Shown piece after piece: positions 15,218-22,513 of a stretch of DNA of 22,513 bases. The first letter of the stretch is position 1, and every line of letters starts with the position of its first letter. The notes under the pieces were generated by a model. The model saw only the letters and a list, made by a program, of their open reading frames with translations. It was not told where the DNA came from and made no database searches. The stretch lies in the NCBI GenBank assembly GCA_965662575.1, contig CBFIHN010000025.1:1-22513 (forward strand), given 5' to 3'. This stretch comes from CBFIHN01 sp965662575 (GTDB taxonomy: Bacteria; Pseudomonadota; Gammaproteobacteria; Francisellales; CACEW01). The position numbers and the translations under genes were made by a program.

Positions 15218-16957
15218 CTAGGTTAATTCCGCTGAATTTCTTAACTGATAATAAGCACCCTGCTGAGCTAACAATGCCTGATGACTACCTTGTTCTACGA
15301 CCTGACCGCGCTCAACAACGATAATCTTATCTGCATGTTCTACCGTGGATAAACGATGCGCAATCATAATCACCGTACGCCCTACCCGCAGCTCAGCCAT
15401 CGCCTGTTTAATTGCTCGTTCTGATTCATTGTCCAATGCCGAGGTTGCTTCATCTAAAATTAAAATCGGTGCATTTTTCAAGACCGCTCTGGCAATTGCC
15501 AAGCGCTGACGCTGGCCACCCGATAGATTCAAGCCATTTTCACCAATCTGCTGCTGCAAACCATTGGGAAGTTTTTTGATAAACTCCCAAGCATGGGCAG
15601 TTTGACAGGCAGCAATGACTTCTTCCTCTGTGGCATTCGCCAGTGAGCCATAGGCAATATTATGGAAAATCGTGTCATTAAATAGAGTGACATGCTGTGA
15701 CACAACCGCAATTTGTTGCCGAATACTGCTTAGCTTGAGTTTGTTTAAAGACACTCCATCCAGCAAAACCTCACCTGAATTAGGCCGATAAAAACGCGTA
15801 ATCAGATTAATAATACTCGACTTGCCCCCACCAGAGTGACCAACCAGGGCAACTGTTTCACCTGCCTTCACCTCAAAACTCAGATCCGACAGCACTTGGT
15901 CTTGTTGGCGATCATAGCTAAAGCACACACCCTGAAACGCAAGCTCACCCTTTGCCTGAACCAGTGTTTGCTTGCCCTCATCTTGTTCTTTGGGCTCATC
16001 GATTAAATCGAAAATACTCTCTGCCGCCGCTAAGCCTTTTTGGATATCTGAATTAACCCCACTGAGACTACGAACTGGTTTTAGCAACGCCAGCATCGAA
16101 ACCAATAAAGTGACAAAGCTACCTGGCGAAATCAACTGGCCACTATGATTGAACGCCAAGTAAATAATTAACGCCAAAACCATGGCACCGAGCAATTGGA
16201 TCACTGGCGAGCTAATCGCATTCGTGAGGACAATTTTCATTTCTTGCTGATAATTATATTGCGCCACCCGATTAAACTGGTGCTGTTGCTGCATCTGACC
16301 CTGATAAATTTTGATATCCTGATGTGCCTTAACTGATTCTTCCGTAACTTGGGTAATGCCACCCATGGCCTCTTGGATACGTCGGCTCAAGCGACGAAAC
16401 CGCTTACTGACCCAGATAATGAGATACAACAACACTGGGGCAATAACCAAAATCAATATACTTAGCCGCCAGCTGGTATAAAACATCACAATCAACAAAC
16501 CCATTGCAAAACAACTTTCACGCACCAAGGTCGTTAAGGCATTTCCTGTGGCCTGTGTGACTTGCTCTGCGTTGTAGATTAACTTGGAAATCATCTTCGC
16601 ACTACTCACCCGATCAAAATAGCTGGCTGGCAACAACAGCAGTTTTTCAAACATGTCAATACGAAATTTCAGCACCACACGCCGCCCAACCCAACCAATG
16701 GCATAAGTGGAAATAAAAGAACCGATTCCCCGCAAAATAAATAGTCCTAAAATAATCAACGGAAAAATATGCAAATAATGGCTATCCCCAGCGATAAAAC
16801 CTTTATCTAATAGGGGCTTGAATAAATAACTACTATAAGAATCAACCGCCGCAAACATGATATTACCAATGGCTGCGACGATAAATGCAGGCCAATAACT
16901 TTTAATTTCAGAGAGTAAGCGACGATAGAGTTTGCGTTTTGACGAAACTTCAGACAT
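15218..16957 (-). CDS. msbA: Lipid A export ABC transporter, MsbA type
   Basis: Half-transporter of 579 residues that works as a homodimer flipping lipid A-core across the inner membrane. The membrane domain (about 20-310) has six helices. The ATPase domain (about 335-579) has Walker A GHSGGGKSS (373-381), Q-loop VVSQHVTLFND (418-428), signature LSGGQRQRLA (478-487), Walker B ILILDEATSALD (498-509, catalytic E503) and H-loop IAHRLST (532-538, H534). FSYDRQQDQVLSDLSFEVKA is typical of MsbA. In E. coli msbA is followed by lpxK; here it is followed by coaX. No Shine-Dalgarno sequence is clear before the ATG at 16957. Confidence 0.92.
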   Translation of the reverse strand: MSEVSSKRKLYRRLLSEIKSYWPAFIVAAIGNIMFAAVDSYSSYLFKPLLDKGFIAGDSHYLHIFPLIILGLFILRGIGSFISTYAIGWVGRRVVLKFRIDMFEKLLLLPASYFDRVSSAKMISKLIYNAEQVTQATGNALTTLVRESCFAMGLLIVMFYTSWRLSILILVIAPVLLYLIIWVSKRFRRLSRRIQEAMGGITQVTEESVKAHQDIKIYQGQMQQQHQFNRVAQYNYQQEMKIVLTNAISSPVIQLLGAMVLALIIYLAFNHSGQLISPGSFVTLLVSMLALLKPVRSLSGVNSDIQKGLAAAESIFDLIDEPKEQDEGKQTLVQAKGELAFQGVCFSYDRQQDQVLSDLSFEVKAGETVALVGHSGGGKSSIINLITRFYRPNSGEVLLDGVSLNKLKLSSIRQQIAVVSQHVTLFNDTIFHNIAYGSLANATEEEVIAACQTAHAWEFIKKLPNGLQQQIGENGLNLSGGQRQRLAIARAVLKNAPILILDEATSALDNESERAIKQAMAELRVGRTVIMIAHRLSTVEHADKIIVVERGQVVEQGSHQALLAQQGAYYQLRNSAELT

Positions 16958-16981
16958 AAGTCATATCAATATTTTTTCGCG

Positions 16982-17009
16982 AGTGTAGCACAAATCAGCA
17001 GGACAGCAA
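16982..17009 (-). promoter_or_regulatory. Candidate extended -10 promoter for msbA-coaX
   Basis: On the minus strand TTGCTG (17009-17004) and TACACT (16987-16982) are separated by 16 bp, with TGC directly before the -10 box (extended -10). It lies in the 122-bp divergent gap between msbA and the yhcB-like gene, 24 bp from the msbA ATG. I see no convincing promoter for the plus-strand genes in this gap. Confidence 0.3.
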
Positions 17010-17079
17010 TTGCTTAGGATGGCGATCATTGATGACTAATGCTAAGATTGCATCAGCTTCATTATTTGGACTATTGACT

Positions 17080-17484
17080 ATGGATAACATCACTGTCACC
17101 AGCATCAGCACGATTATTGGCATCGCCATCGGTATTGTGATTGGCCGCATCAGCACGAAAAACAGAGTAAATGAGACCAAACTCTCACGTGAGCTAGATC
17201 AAGCACGCGAGGAACACAACGCTTACCAGCAGCAAGTGAATCAGCATTTGGCGCAAACCGTTGATTTAGTTAATAATCTAAGCCAAGAATGTCAGCATAT
17301 TCAGGAGCATATGTTCTCAAGCGCCAAATCCTTGCAGCTTGAGCCTAGTGAGCCGGTAGTTTTACAGCCTAATTCCCATTTTATTCGTTACCATGAGAAA
17401 CAGGAACAGCCAAAGACAAACAGTGCAAAAACCGAACCAAACACAGAGTTACCGAAAGATTATGCAGAACCCAAGCATGACTGA
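17080..17484 (+). CDS. YhcB/ZapG-like DUF1043 membrane protein
   Basis: A 134-residue protein with one N-terminal membrane helix (TIIGIAIGIVIGR, about 11-23) and a cytoplasmic coiled coil (LSRELDQAREEHNAYQQQVN-QHLAQTVDLVNNL). It matches E. coli YhcB/ZapG in layout: glycine-rich helix, EL...Y...V..HLA pattern, QHIQEHMFSSAKSL near QHMAKSSSSL, and a Pro/Glu-rich tail with PKDYAEP near PRDYSEG. YhcB links cell division with envelope synthesis. The start is ATG 17080, with GGA 9 nt upstream; a frame from TTG 17029 adds 17 residues with no family match. The stop overlaps leuS by 8 bp, so leuS is probably translated from the same message. Confidence 0.78.
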   Translation: MDNITVTSISTIIGIAIGIVIGRISTKNRVNETKLSRELDQAREEHNAYQQQVNQHLAQTVDLVNNLSQECQHIQEHMFSSAKSLQLEPSEPVVLQPNSHFIRYHEKQEQPKTNSAKTEPNTELPKDYAEPKHD

Positions 17485-19882
17485 TCACTACAACCCAAAG
17501 CTCAGCGAAGCAAACGCTCAACAATTTTGGCAAGATCAACAAACGTTCACCACTGATTTAAACAGTAATAAACCACACTTTTATTGCTTATCAATGTTTC
17601 CCTATCCCAGTGGTCAATTACATATGGGGCATGTGCGCAACTATACATTAAGCGATGTCATTGCCCGACAAAAACGAATGCAAGGCCACGAGGTACTACA
17701 CCCTATTGGTTGGGATGCGTTTGGTTTGCCTGCTGAAAATGCGGCTATCAAGCATCAGGTTGCACCAGCGAAATGGACTAATCAAAATATCGCGCATATG
17801 AAACAACAGTTCCAACAACTGGGCTTAGGTTTTGATTGGTCAAAAGAACTCGCGACTTGTAATCCAGATTATTACCGCTGGGAACAATGGCTATTTATTC
17901 AACTCTATAAAAAAGGACTAGTCTATCGCAAAAACGCAGTCGTCAACTGGGACCCTGTTGATCAAACAGTACTGGCTAATGAACAAGTGGTTGATGGTCG
18001 TGGTTGGCGCTCTGGTGCCTTAGTTGAAAAAAAAGACATTGCACAGTGGTTTATTAAAATCACCGATTATGCTGATCAACTATTAGCAGACCTAGATCAA
18101 CTCGATGGTTGGCCAGAACGTGTCCGCACCATGCAAAAAAATTGGATTGGCCGCTCACAGGGTGTTGAAATTCAGTTTCAACTGAAAAATAGCGAGCAAA
18201 AATTATCTATTTATACCACCCGCGCTGATACTCTGATGGGTGTCACTTATGTTGCCATGGCAGCTGAACACCCCCTGTGCCAGCACGCAGCAAAAAATCG
18301 ACCTGAACTACAAGCATTTATCGAACAATGCCGACATAGCTCAACCATGGAAGCCGATCTAGCCACTATTGACAAACAGGGTATTGACACTGGGTTAACC
18401 GCTATTCACCCCTTGACTGGCAAAGAGATTCCGATTTGGGCAGCCAATTTTGTCTTAATGGACTATGGCTCTGGCGCAGTGATGTCCGTCCCAACCCATG
18501 ATCAACGTGATTTCGAATTTGCAGAAAAATATCACCTACCCATCAGACAAGTGATCGATAATGCGCAAGTTGACTATGATTTAAAACAAGCCGCGATGAC
18601 TGATTCAGGCCAGCTGATTAACTCTGAACAATTCAATGGTCTAGATTCGGAGCAAGCCAAGGCTGTCATTACTGACTTTATTGAACAACATAACCTTGGC
18701 CAACGCCAAACCCATTACCGCTTACGTGACTGGGGTGTTTCTCGTCAACGCTATTGGGGTACACCGATTCCGATGATTCACTGCGCTGACTGTGGCGTGG
18801 TGCCAGTTGCTGAAGATCAATTGCCTGTGGTTTTACCTGAGGAAATGGTACCACAGGGGAATACCTCACCACTCAAAACCGACGCTAGTTTTTATCAAAC
18901 CACTTGTCCGGCTTGCGGCAAACCCGCACAGCGGGATACTGATACGTTGGACACCTTTGTTGAATCGTCATGGTATTATGCCCGTTATACCAGCACTGAT
19001 AACCAAAACAACATGCTAAGCCCCGTTGCCAAGCAATGGTTGCCGGTTAATCAATATATTGGCGGCATTGAACATGCCGTAATGCATCTACTGTATGCAC
19101 GCTTCTTTCATAAGTTGATGCGTGATATGGGCTTTATTGACAGTGACGAACCCTTTAAAAACTTGCTCACTCAGGGCATGGTATTAAAAGACGGTTCAAA
19201 GATGTCAAAATCGAAAGGCAATACGGTTGACCCACAAACCTTGATTGATCAATATGGCGCCGATACCGTGCGTTTATTCTCGATGTTTGCCGCCCCACCA
19301 GAACAGTCACTGGAATGGGCTGATAGCGGCGTTGATGGCGCCTATCGTTTTTTACGAAAACTCTGGCAACTGGCACAACAAGCAATCAGTGACGATAAGC
19401 CGGCCAATGACGACAACCGTCATCGATTACACCAAATCATCCAACAAGCCTGCCATGACATGGACAAACAACAGTTTAACACCGTGGTTTCTGCCGGCAT
19501 GAAAATCGTTAACCTGCTCAGCAAAGTTGATAACAATCCTGCACTGACTGGTGAAGGCCTCAACCTATTACTAAGATTATTGCACCCGATTGTGCCACAT
19601 ATTACCCATGAACTGTGGGTGCGGTTAGGCTTTGGTGACGATATCGCGCATGCTGCCTGGCCACAAGCTAATCCTGAGGCTCTAAAAGCACAAACAATGA
19701 TCATCATGGTGCAAATTAACGGCAAAGTCCGCAGCAAGCTAATACTGGATGCTAATGCCGACCAAGCACAAGTTGAATTGGCCGCAAAAGCTGATGAATC
19801 AGTGAATAAATATATGGCTGATAAAACGTTGCGCAAGTTGATTTATGTACCAGGTCGACTGGTGAATATGGTGGTGAGCTAA
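17477..19882 (+). CDS. leuS: Leucyl-tRNA synthetase
   Basis: Class I enzyme charging tRNA-Leu, with CP1 editing of mischarged norvaline and isoleucine. It has 801 residues from ATG 17477 (MTDHYNPKLSEANAQQFWQD), which matches the family start; an ATG five codons upstream is possible and longer starts run into the yhcB-like gene. HIGH-type motif HMGH 49-52; KMSKS 575-579. The editing domain has YTTRADTLMGVTYVA and YGSGAVMSVPTHDQRD. A zinc ribbon is suggested by HCADC and CPAC in the ZN-1 region. KMSKS follows LTQGMVLKDGS directly, so the leucine-specific insertion seen at this point in E. coli LeuRS is absent, explaining the shorter length (801 against 860). It ends in a TAATG junction with bolA. 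Confidence 0.97.
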   Translation: MTDHYNPKLSEANAQQFWQDQQTFTTDLNSNKPHFYCLSMFPYPSGQLHMGHVRNYTLSDVIARQKRMQGHEVLHPIGWDAFGLPAENAAIKHQVAPAKWTNQNIAHMKQQFQQLGLGFDWSKELATCNPDYYRWEQWLFIQLYKKGLVYRKNAVVNWDPVDQTVLANEQVVDGRGWRSGALVEKKDIAQWFIKITDYADQLLADLDQLDGWPERVRTMQKNWIGRSQGVEIQFQLKNSEQKLSIYTTRADTLMGVTYVAMAAEHPLCQHAAKNRPELQAFIEQCRHSSTMEADLATIDKQGIDTGLTAIHPLTGKEIPIWAANFVLMDYGSGAVMSVPTHDQRDFEFAEKYHLPIRQVIDNAQVDYDLKQAAMTDSGQLINSEQFNGLDSEQAKAVITDFIEQHNLGQRQTHYRLRDWGVSRQRYWGTPIPMIHCADCGVVPVAEDQLPVVLPEEMVPQGNTSPLKTDASFYQTTCPACGKPAQRDTDTLDTFVESSWYYARYTSTDNQNNMLSPVAKQWLPVNQYIGGIEHAVMHLLYARFFHKLMRDMGFIDSDEPFKNLLTQGMVLKDGSKMSKSKGNTVDPQTLIDQYGADTVRLFSMFAAPPEQSLEWADSGVDGAYRFLRKLWQLAQQAISDDKPANDDNRHRLHQIIQQACHDMDKQQFNTVVSAGMKIVNLLSKVDNNPALTGEGLNLLLRLLHPIVPHITHELWVRLGFGDDIAHAAWPQANPEALKAQTMIIMVQINGKVRSKLILDANADQAQVELAAKADESVNKYMADKTLRKLIYVPGRLVNMVVS

Positions 19883-20139
19883 TGGATACAATCGATCAAA
19901 TTCGTGAAAAACTAATTAACGCACTACAACCAAGCGAACTCAATGTCATTGATCAAAGCGATCAACATATCGGCCACCCCGGCGCCAAGTCTGGTGGTGG
20001 GCATTATCATCTTGAAATTCGCAGTGACCGATTACAAGGCCTAACCAAACTCCAAGCCCATCGCTTAATTTACAAGTCACTTAACAATTTAATCCCAAAA
20101 AAAATACATGCCTTATCAATAAAAATATACTACATTTAA
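19882..20139 (+). CDS. BolA/IbaG-family protein
   Basis: An 85-residue BolA-fold protein; the family partners monothiol glutaredoxins in Fe-S cluster trafficking and affects cell shape and stress. Visible are the N-terminal helix IDQIREKLINALQPSELNVI, the loop GHPGAKSGGGHYHLEIRSDR, the helix-turn-helix-like LTKLQAHRLIYKSLNNLI and the invariant His in KIHALSIKIY. The loop resembles the BOLA1 group more than E. coli BolA. Its ATG overlaps the leuS stop by one base. In E. coli leuS is followed by lptE, so this arrangement differs. Confidence 0.92.
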   Translation: MDTIDQIREKLINALQPSELNVIDQSDQHIGHPGAKSGGGHYHLEIRSDRLQGLTKLQAHRLIYKSLNNLIPKKIHALSIKIYYI

Positions 20140-20173
20140 ATAATAGAAATTTGGATATCGCTGTCTTCAGTTT

Positions 20174-20190
20174 TCGGTGACGTTCACCGA
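20174..20190. terminator. Hairpin between convergent bolA and M50 genes
   Basis: TCGGTGA-CGT-TCACCGA is a perfect 7-bp inverted repeat in the 65-bp gap between two convergent genes, where a bidirectional terminator would be expected. Neither side has a strong T run (CTATACAA and AAAACTGAAG), so the call is tentative. Confidence 0.4.
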
Positions 20191-20204
20191 CTATACAATA
20201 CCCC

Positions 20205-22403
20205 TTAGAATTGACTTTCTTTGATTAGAAACGACATAAGAGCATGAAAAATCTTTATTATCAGGGAAGTTCCTTGCACTTTAACCTTTACATATCCTAC
20301 CTGATTATGAGCCAGTGAAAAAGGTTCCCCATCCGAGTCAAAATAAAGTTTGTATACAGGAATATCAGGCTTTGCCAACCCTCCTTGAATTCTAACCGGT
20401 AATTCTCCTCCCAAGTTAGAATTATAGTAGCTATCGATGGGCAATGGTCTGTGAGATAAAGATTGACTTATAGGCGAAGGTTCCCCTGCATCCAAAGAAA
20501 AAAGAGGGCTATGACTAATGGTTGATAAAATCACATTTATTTTAGATAAGCTAGGATTTTTAGGGATAAAAACACCGCCAGTACCGACACTAATTTTCCC
20601 CACATCTGTTGCCGGAACAAGGCCAGTTAAATTTACTTTATTGGGATTAACTACCGCCATAAGAAACTGAGTTTTACGGATATTACTCCCATTTTTCAAT
20701 GATGGTGATAAGCTTATAACAGTTCCTGAAAAAGGTGATTTAATTCTCATACTATGCAGTTTTTCTCTAATTGCCTGCAATTCCGTTTTTAGTTTATGTT
20801 TTTCTGCTATATAAGTAGATATTTTGGATAATAAGTTGCTTTCCTTACTGCTCTGCTTAATTTTTTCTAAAACTATTAATAACTGCTTCTCTATTAGTTT
20901 TTCTTCATATGATAGTGATTCAGATTTTAGTAAGACCAAGTTCTGACCAACCCTGACCTTCTGACCAGCAGAAACATTAAGGCTTTCAATTTTTCCAGGC
21001 ACTTGACTATAAATATTTCTTGAGCTATAGGTGAGAACAGCGGGTATTGATAAATTGTCATTCCATGGAACTATTAGAAATAGACTGATAAGAAAAGTAA
21101 CTATTAAGCTAATTATTAAATTTTTGTTAAGATTTATCTGATGCCGCATTTTATACCAGACAAAAAATTCCTTTATTATTGGCATAATAATTAATAAAAA
21201 TATAGCAATAGATATCAAAATAAATCCAATGAATTTAAAAAATAACTCATATATAATAAAAGATATTGAAATAAATATGACGAGTCGATAAAGCCATGAT
21301 AAAAATGCATATATAATAAAAAAAGAGGCTTTCCTTCTACTTAAATCCTCGGGAGGAGCCAAATTTAAGCCAAAGAGTAAATTTCTGAGTGCCCAGCGGC
21401 AAAATTTAAAGCTTCGATTTTTAAGATTTCTAGCCCCAATATAATCAGAAAGCACATAGTATCCATCAAATTTCAGGAAAGGTGAGGCATTTAGTAGAAT
21501 AGAAATCAATAGATTAATAGTCGCAACCATGAAAAAAGCCGTTCTTAAATCCCCAGGAGGCAATAAAAGCCACAGCCAAAGTCCAATAATTGCCAAATAA
21601 AATTCCATCCATAAACCGGAAATTGAGACAATAAGACGAGACTTCTTGGAAGGTAGCTTCCATAACTCTCTTGTGTCTGTATAAAAAACAGGCCAGAATA
21701 CTAAAAAAGCTACGCCAATACTAGGAACATAGCACCCTTTTTTTACACACATATATGCATGTCCAAGTTCATGGAAAATTTTGCCTACAAATATTGTTAT
21801 CGCAATATAAAATAAACCTGGGATCGTAAAAACTTCTTGAAAATTTGATAAAAAGAGATCTAATTTCGGTAGAAGAGTTGTGATGCCGATAAATAGCAAT
21901 AACATCATAATAAGAAAAACTGTCTTACCAAAAATCCATTCAACTTGCGAAATAGTCTTTACAAGAAATGCGTTAGGCCTCCAAATTGGAACCCTGAAAA
22001 ATAGATAACTCAACAGTAGTTTTTTGATTATCATACTTTTGCTTGTAAGCATTGCATAAGCATTAGTGCCATGAAGGTCCTTAAGGTCTTGCTCCACAAA
22101 ATTATTTTCTCTAAAAAGTAAGATCATACGCTTGAGCGCGTCTTTAATTTTCCCCCGTGAGGACGATACATTTTTTTCAACTGCCTTTATTATGTCTTCA
22201 CAATTGCCTAAGTGCCATTCTTTTGCAATTTGATATTCAATAAAACCTATGCGGATAAATTTGTTAGTTACCGTATCGTGGACTAGCCATTCATAATAAC
22301 CACCGAAGTCAACACCACCTTGTTTAATGACGACCTCAGGGCGCAACGCAGGAACACAACCCTCATCAATTTCAGCTGAATTATTATCTCTAATATTTTT
22401 CAT
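20205..22403 (-). CDS. PqqD-like / M50 metalloprotease / HlyD-like fusion protein
   Basis: A 732-residue multi-domain membrane protein. Residues 15-105 look like a PqqD/RRE-type winged helix (ALRPEVVIKQGG ... LLFRENNFVEQ). Residues 160-445 form a polytopic membrane part with the M50 zinc site HELGH (211-215) and the second site NASPFLKFDGYYVLSD (305-320), in which D313 is the expected ligand; WPVFYTDTRELWKL lies between them. Residues 460-600 are HlyD-like: a lipoyl half-motif SQVPGKIESLNVSAGQKVRV (466-485), a coiled coil (about 497-550) and the second half RIKSPFSGTVISLSP (553-567), then a beta-rich end. Relatives are annotated as 'putative peptide zinc metalloprotease'. The likely role is processing or exporting a peptide across the inner membrane with an adaptor partner (inference). 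It is clearly AT-richer than its neighbours. It starts 5 bp after the preceding HlyD-like gene. Confidence 0.82.
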   Translation of the reverse strand: MKNIRDNNSAEIDEGCVPALRPEVVIKQGGVDFGGYYEWLVHDTVTNKFIRIGFIEYQIAKEWHLGNCEDIIKAVEKNVSSSRGKIKDALKRMILLFRENNFVEQDLKDLHGTNAYAMLTSKSMIIKKLLLSYLFFRVPIWRPNAFLVKTISQVEWIFGKTVFLIMMLLLFIGITTLLPKLDLFLSNFQEVFTIPGLFYIAITIFVGKIFHELGHAYMCVKKGCYVPSIGVAFLVFWPVFYTDTRELWKLPSKKSRLIVSISGLWMEFYLAIIGLWLWLLLPPGDLRTAFFMVATINLLISILLNASPFLKFDGYYVLSDYIGARNLKNRSFKFCRWALRNLLFGLNLAPPEDLSRRKASFFIIYAFLSWLYRLVIFISISFIIYELFFKFIGFILISIAIFLLIIMPIIKEFFVWYKMRHQINLNKNLIISLIVTFLISLFLIVPWNDNLSIPAVLTYSSRNIYSQVPGKIESLNVSAGQKVRVGQNLVLLKSESLSYEEKLIEKQLLIVLEKIKQSSKESNLLSKISTYIAEKHKLKTELQAIREKLHSMRIKSPFSGTVISLSPSLKNGSNIRKTQFLMAVVNPNKVNLTGLVPATDVGKISVGTGGVFIPKNPSLSKINVILSTISHSPLFSLDAGEPSPISQSLSHRPLPIDSYYNSNLGGELPVRIQGGLAKPDIPVYKLYFDSDGEPFSLAHNQVGYVKVKVQGTSLIIKIFHALMSFLIKESQF

Positions 22404-22408
22404 TACTA

Positions 22409-22513
22409 TTATATCCCTAACCCTTGCCTTAAAAAGGAAATTGGTCTACGGAATAAATGAAAGAAAATAGAAACTTTTTTATTGCCAATAATTCGAGCAT
22501 CACCATGCTCACC
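22409..22513 (-). CDS. HlyD-type periplasmic adaptor, C-terminal fragment (partial)
   Basis: The minus strand is open from the window edge to TAA at 22409, giving 34 residues: GEHGDARIIGNKKVSIFF then HLFRRPISFLRQGLGI. The start fits the last beta strand of HlyD-family adaptors (G-x-x-G-x-A-x-I/V), and the basic RRP segment followed by a helix often ends the adaptors paired with M50-HlyD fusions. The stop is 5 bp before the ATG of the fusion gene, so the two form an operon that begins outside the window. Only the end is seen, so the family call rests on a short stretch and the gene context. Confidence 0.55.
   Translation of the reverse strand, partial: GEHGDARIIGNKKVSIFFHLFRRPISFLRQGLGI

Noticed and set aside
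17393..17476. Upstream extension of leuS
   Set aside because: The 28 extra codons only read the end of the yhcB-like gene in another frame, and the conserved LeuRS start is at 17477.

Overview
The window is a chromosomal segment of a low-GC gammaproteobacterium. The support is a typical gammaproteobacterial gene set: YbeX/CorC next to Lnt, MsbA, RNase E with E. coli-like numbering of its catalytic residues, a YhcB/ZapG-type protein, a Tag glycosylase, and 23S/5S rRNA close to E. coli. CoaX instead of CoaA, a leucyl-tRNA synthetase without the leucine-specific insertion, and the gene order point away from Enterobacterales. A Thiotrichales- or Legionellales-like lineage is a guess; the genus cannot be read from the sequence.

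Layout. 1-747 is the end of an rRNA operon (3' end of 23S, a structured spacer without tRNA, 5S). It is followed by corC-lnt (+), overlapping by 4 bp. From 6359 down to 3182 (-) runs a tight four-gene unit: tag, two half-size FUSC membrane proteins and a hotdog acyl-CoA thioesterase. From 6410 to 8423 (+) are an EamA/DMT permease and a MidA-family methyltransferase, overlapping by 14 bp. The SRP 4.5S RNA gene (8516-8623) has a well-placed promoter and a U-tract terminator. rne and pyrC (-) are 18 bp apart and look co-transcribed. Then comes an accessory patch (about 12600-14400). It holds a decayed transposase/integrase N-terminus, two tandem paralogous exported proteins of unknown function, and the broken 3' end of a deoB gene. 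msbA-coaX (-) follows, then yhcB-like, leuS and bolA (+), all overlapping. The right end (20205-22513, -) is an AT-rich two-gene unit: the last 34 codons of a probable HlyD-type adaptor, then a 732-residue protein joining a PqqD/RRE-like N-terminus, an M50 membrane metalloprotease (HELGH) and a HlyD-like periplasmic adaptor.

Most of the window is housekeeping: translation, RNA decay, pyrimidine and CoA synthesis, envelope lipid handling, DNA repair. The parts that look new are (i) the tandem pair of exported four-cysteine proteins between two gene scars, and (ii) the M50-HlyD fusion with its partner adaptor, probably a peptide processing/export apparatus whose substrate lies outside the window. 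Two gene remnants and the partial gene at the right edge were found by reading frames by hand. Stretches over 300 bases without an intact gene are 12198-12790 (probable rne leader plus transposase remnant) and the rRNA region.
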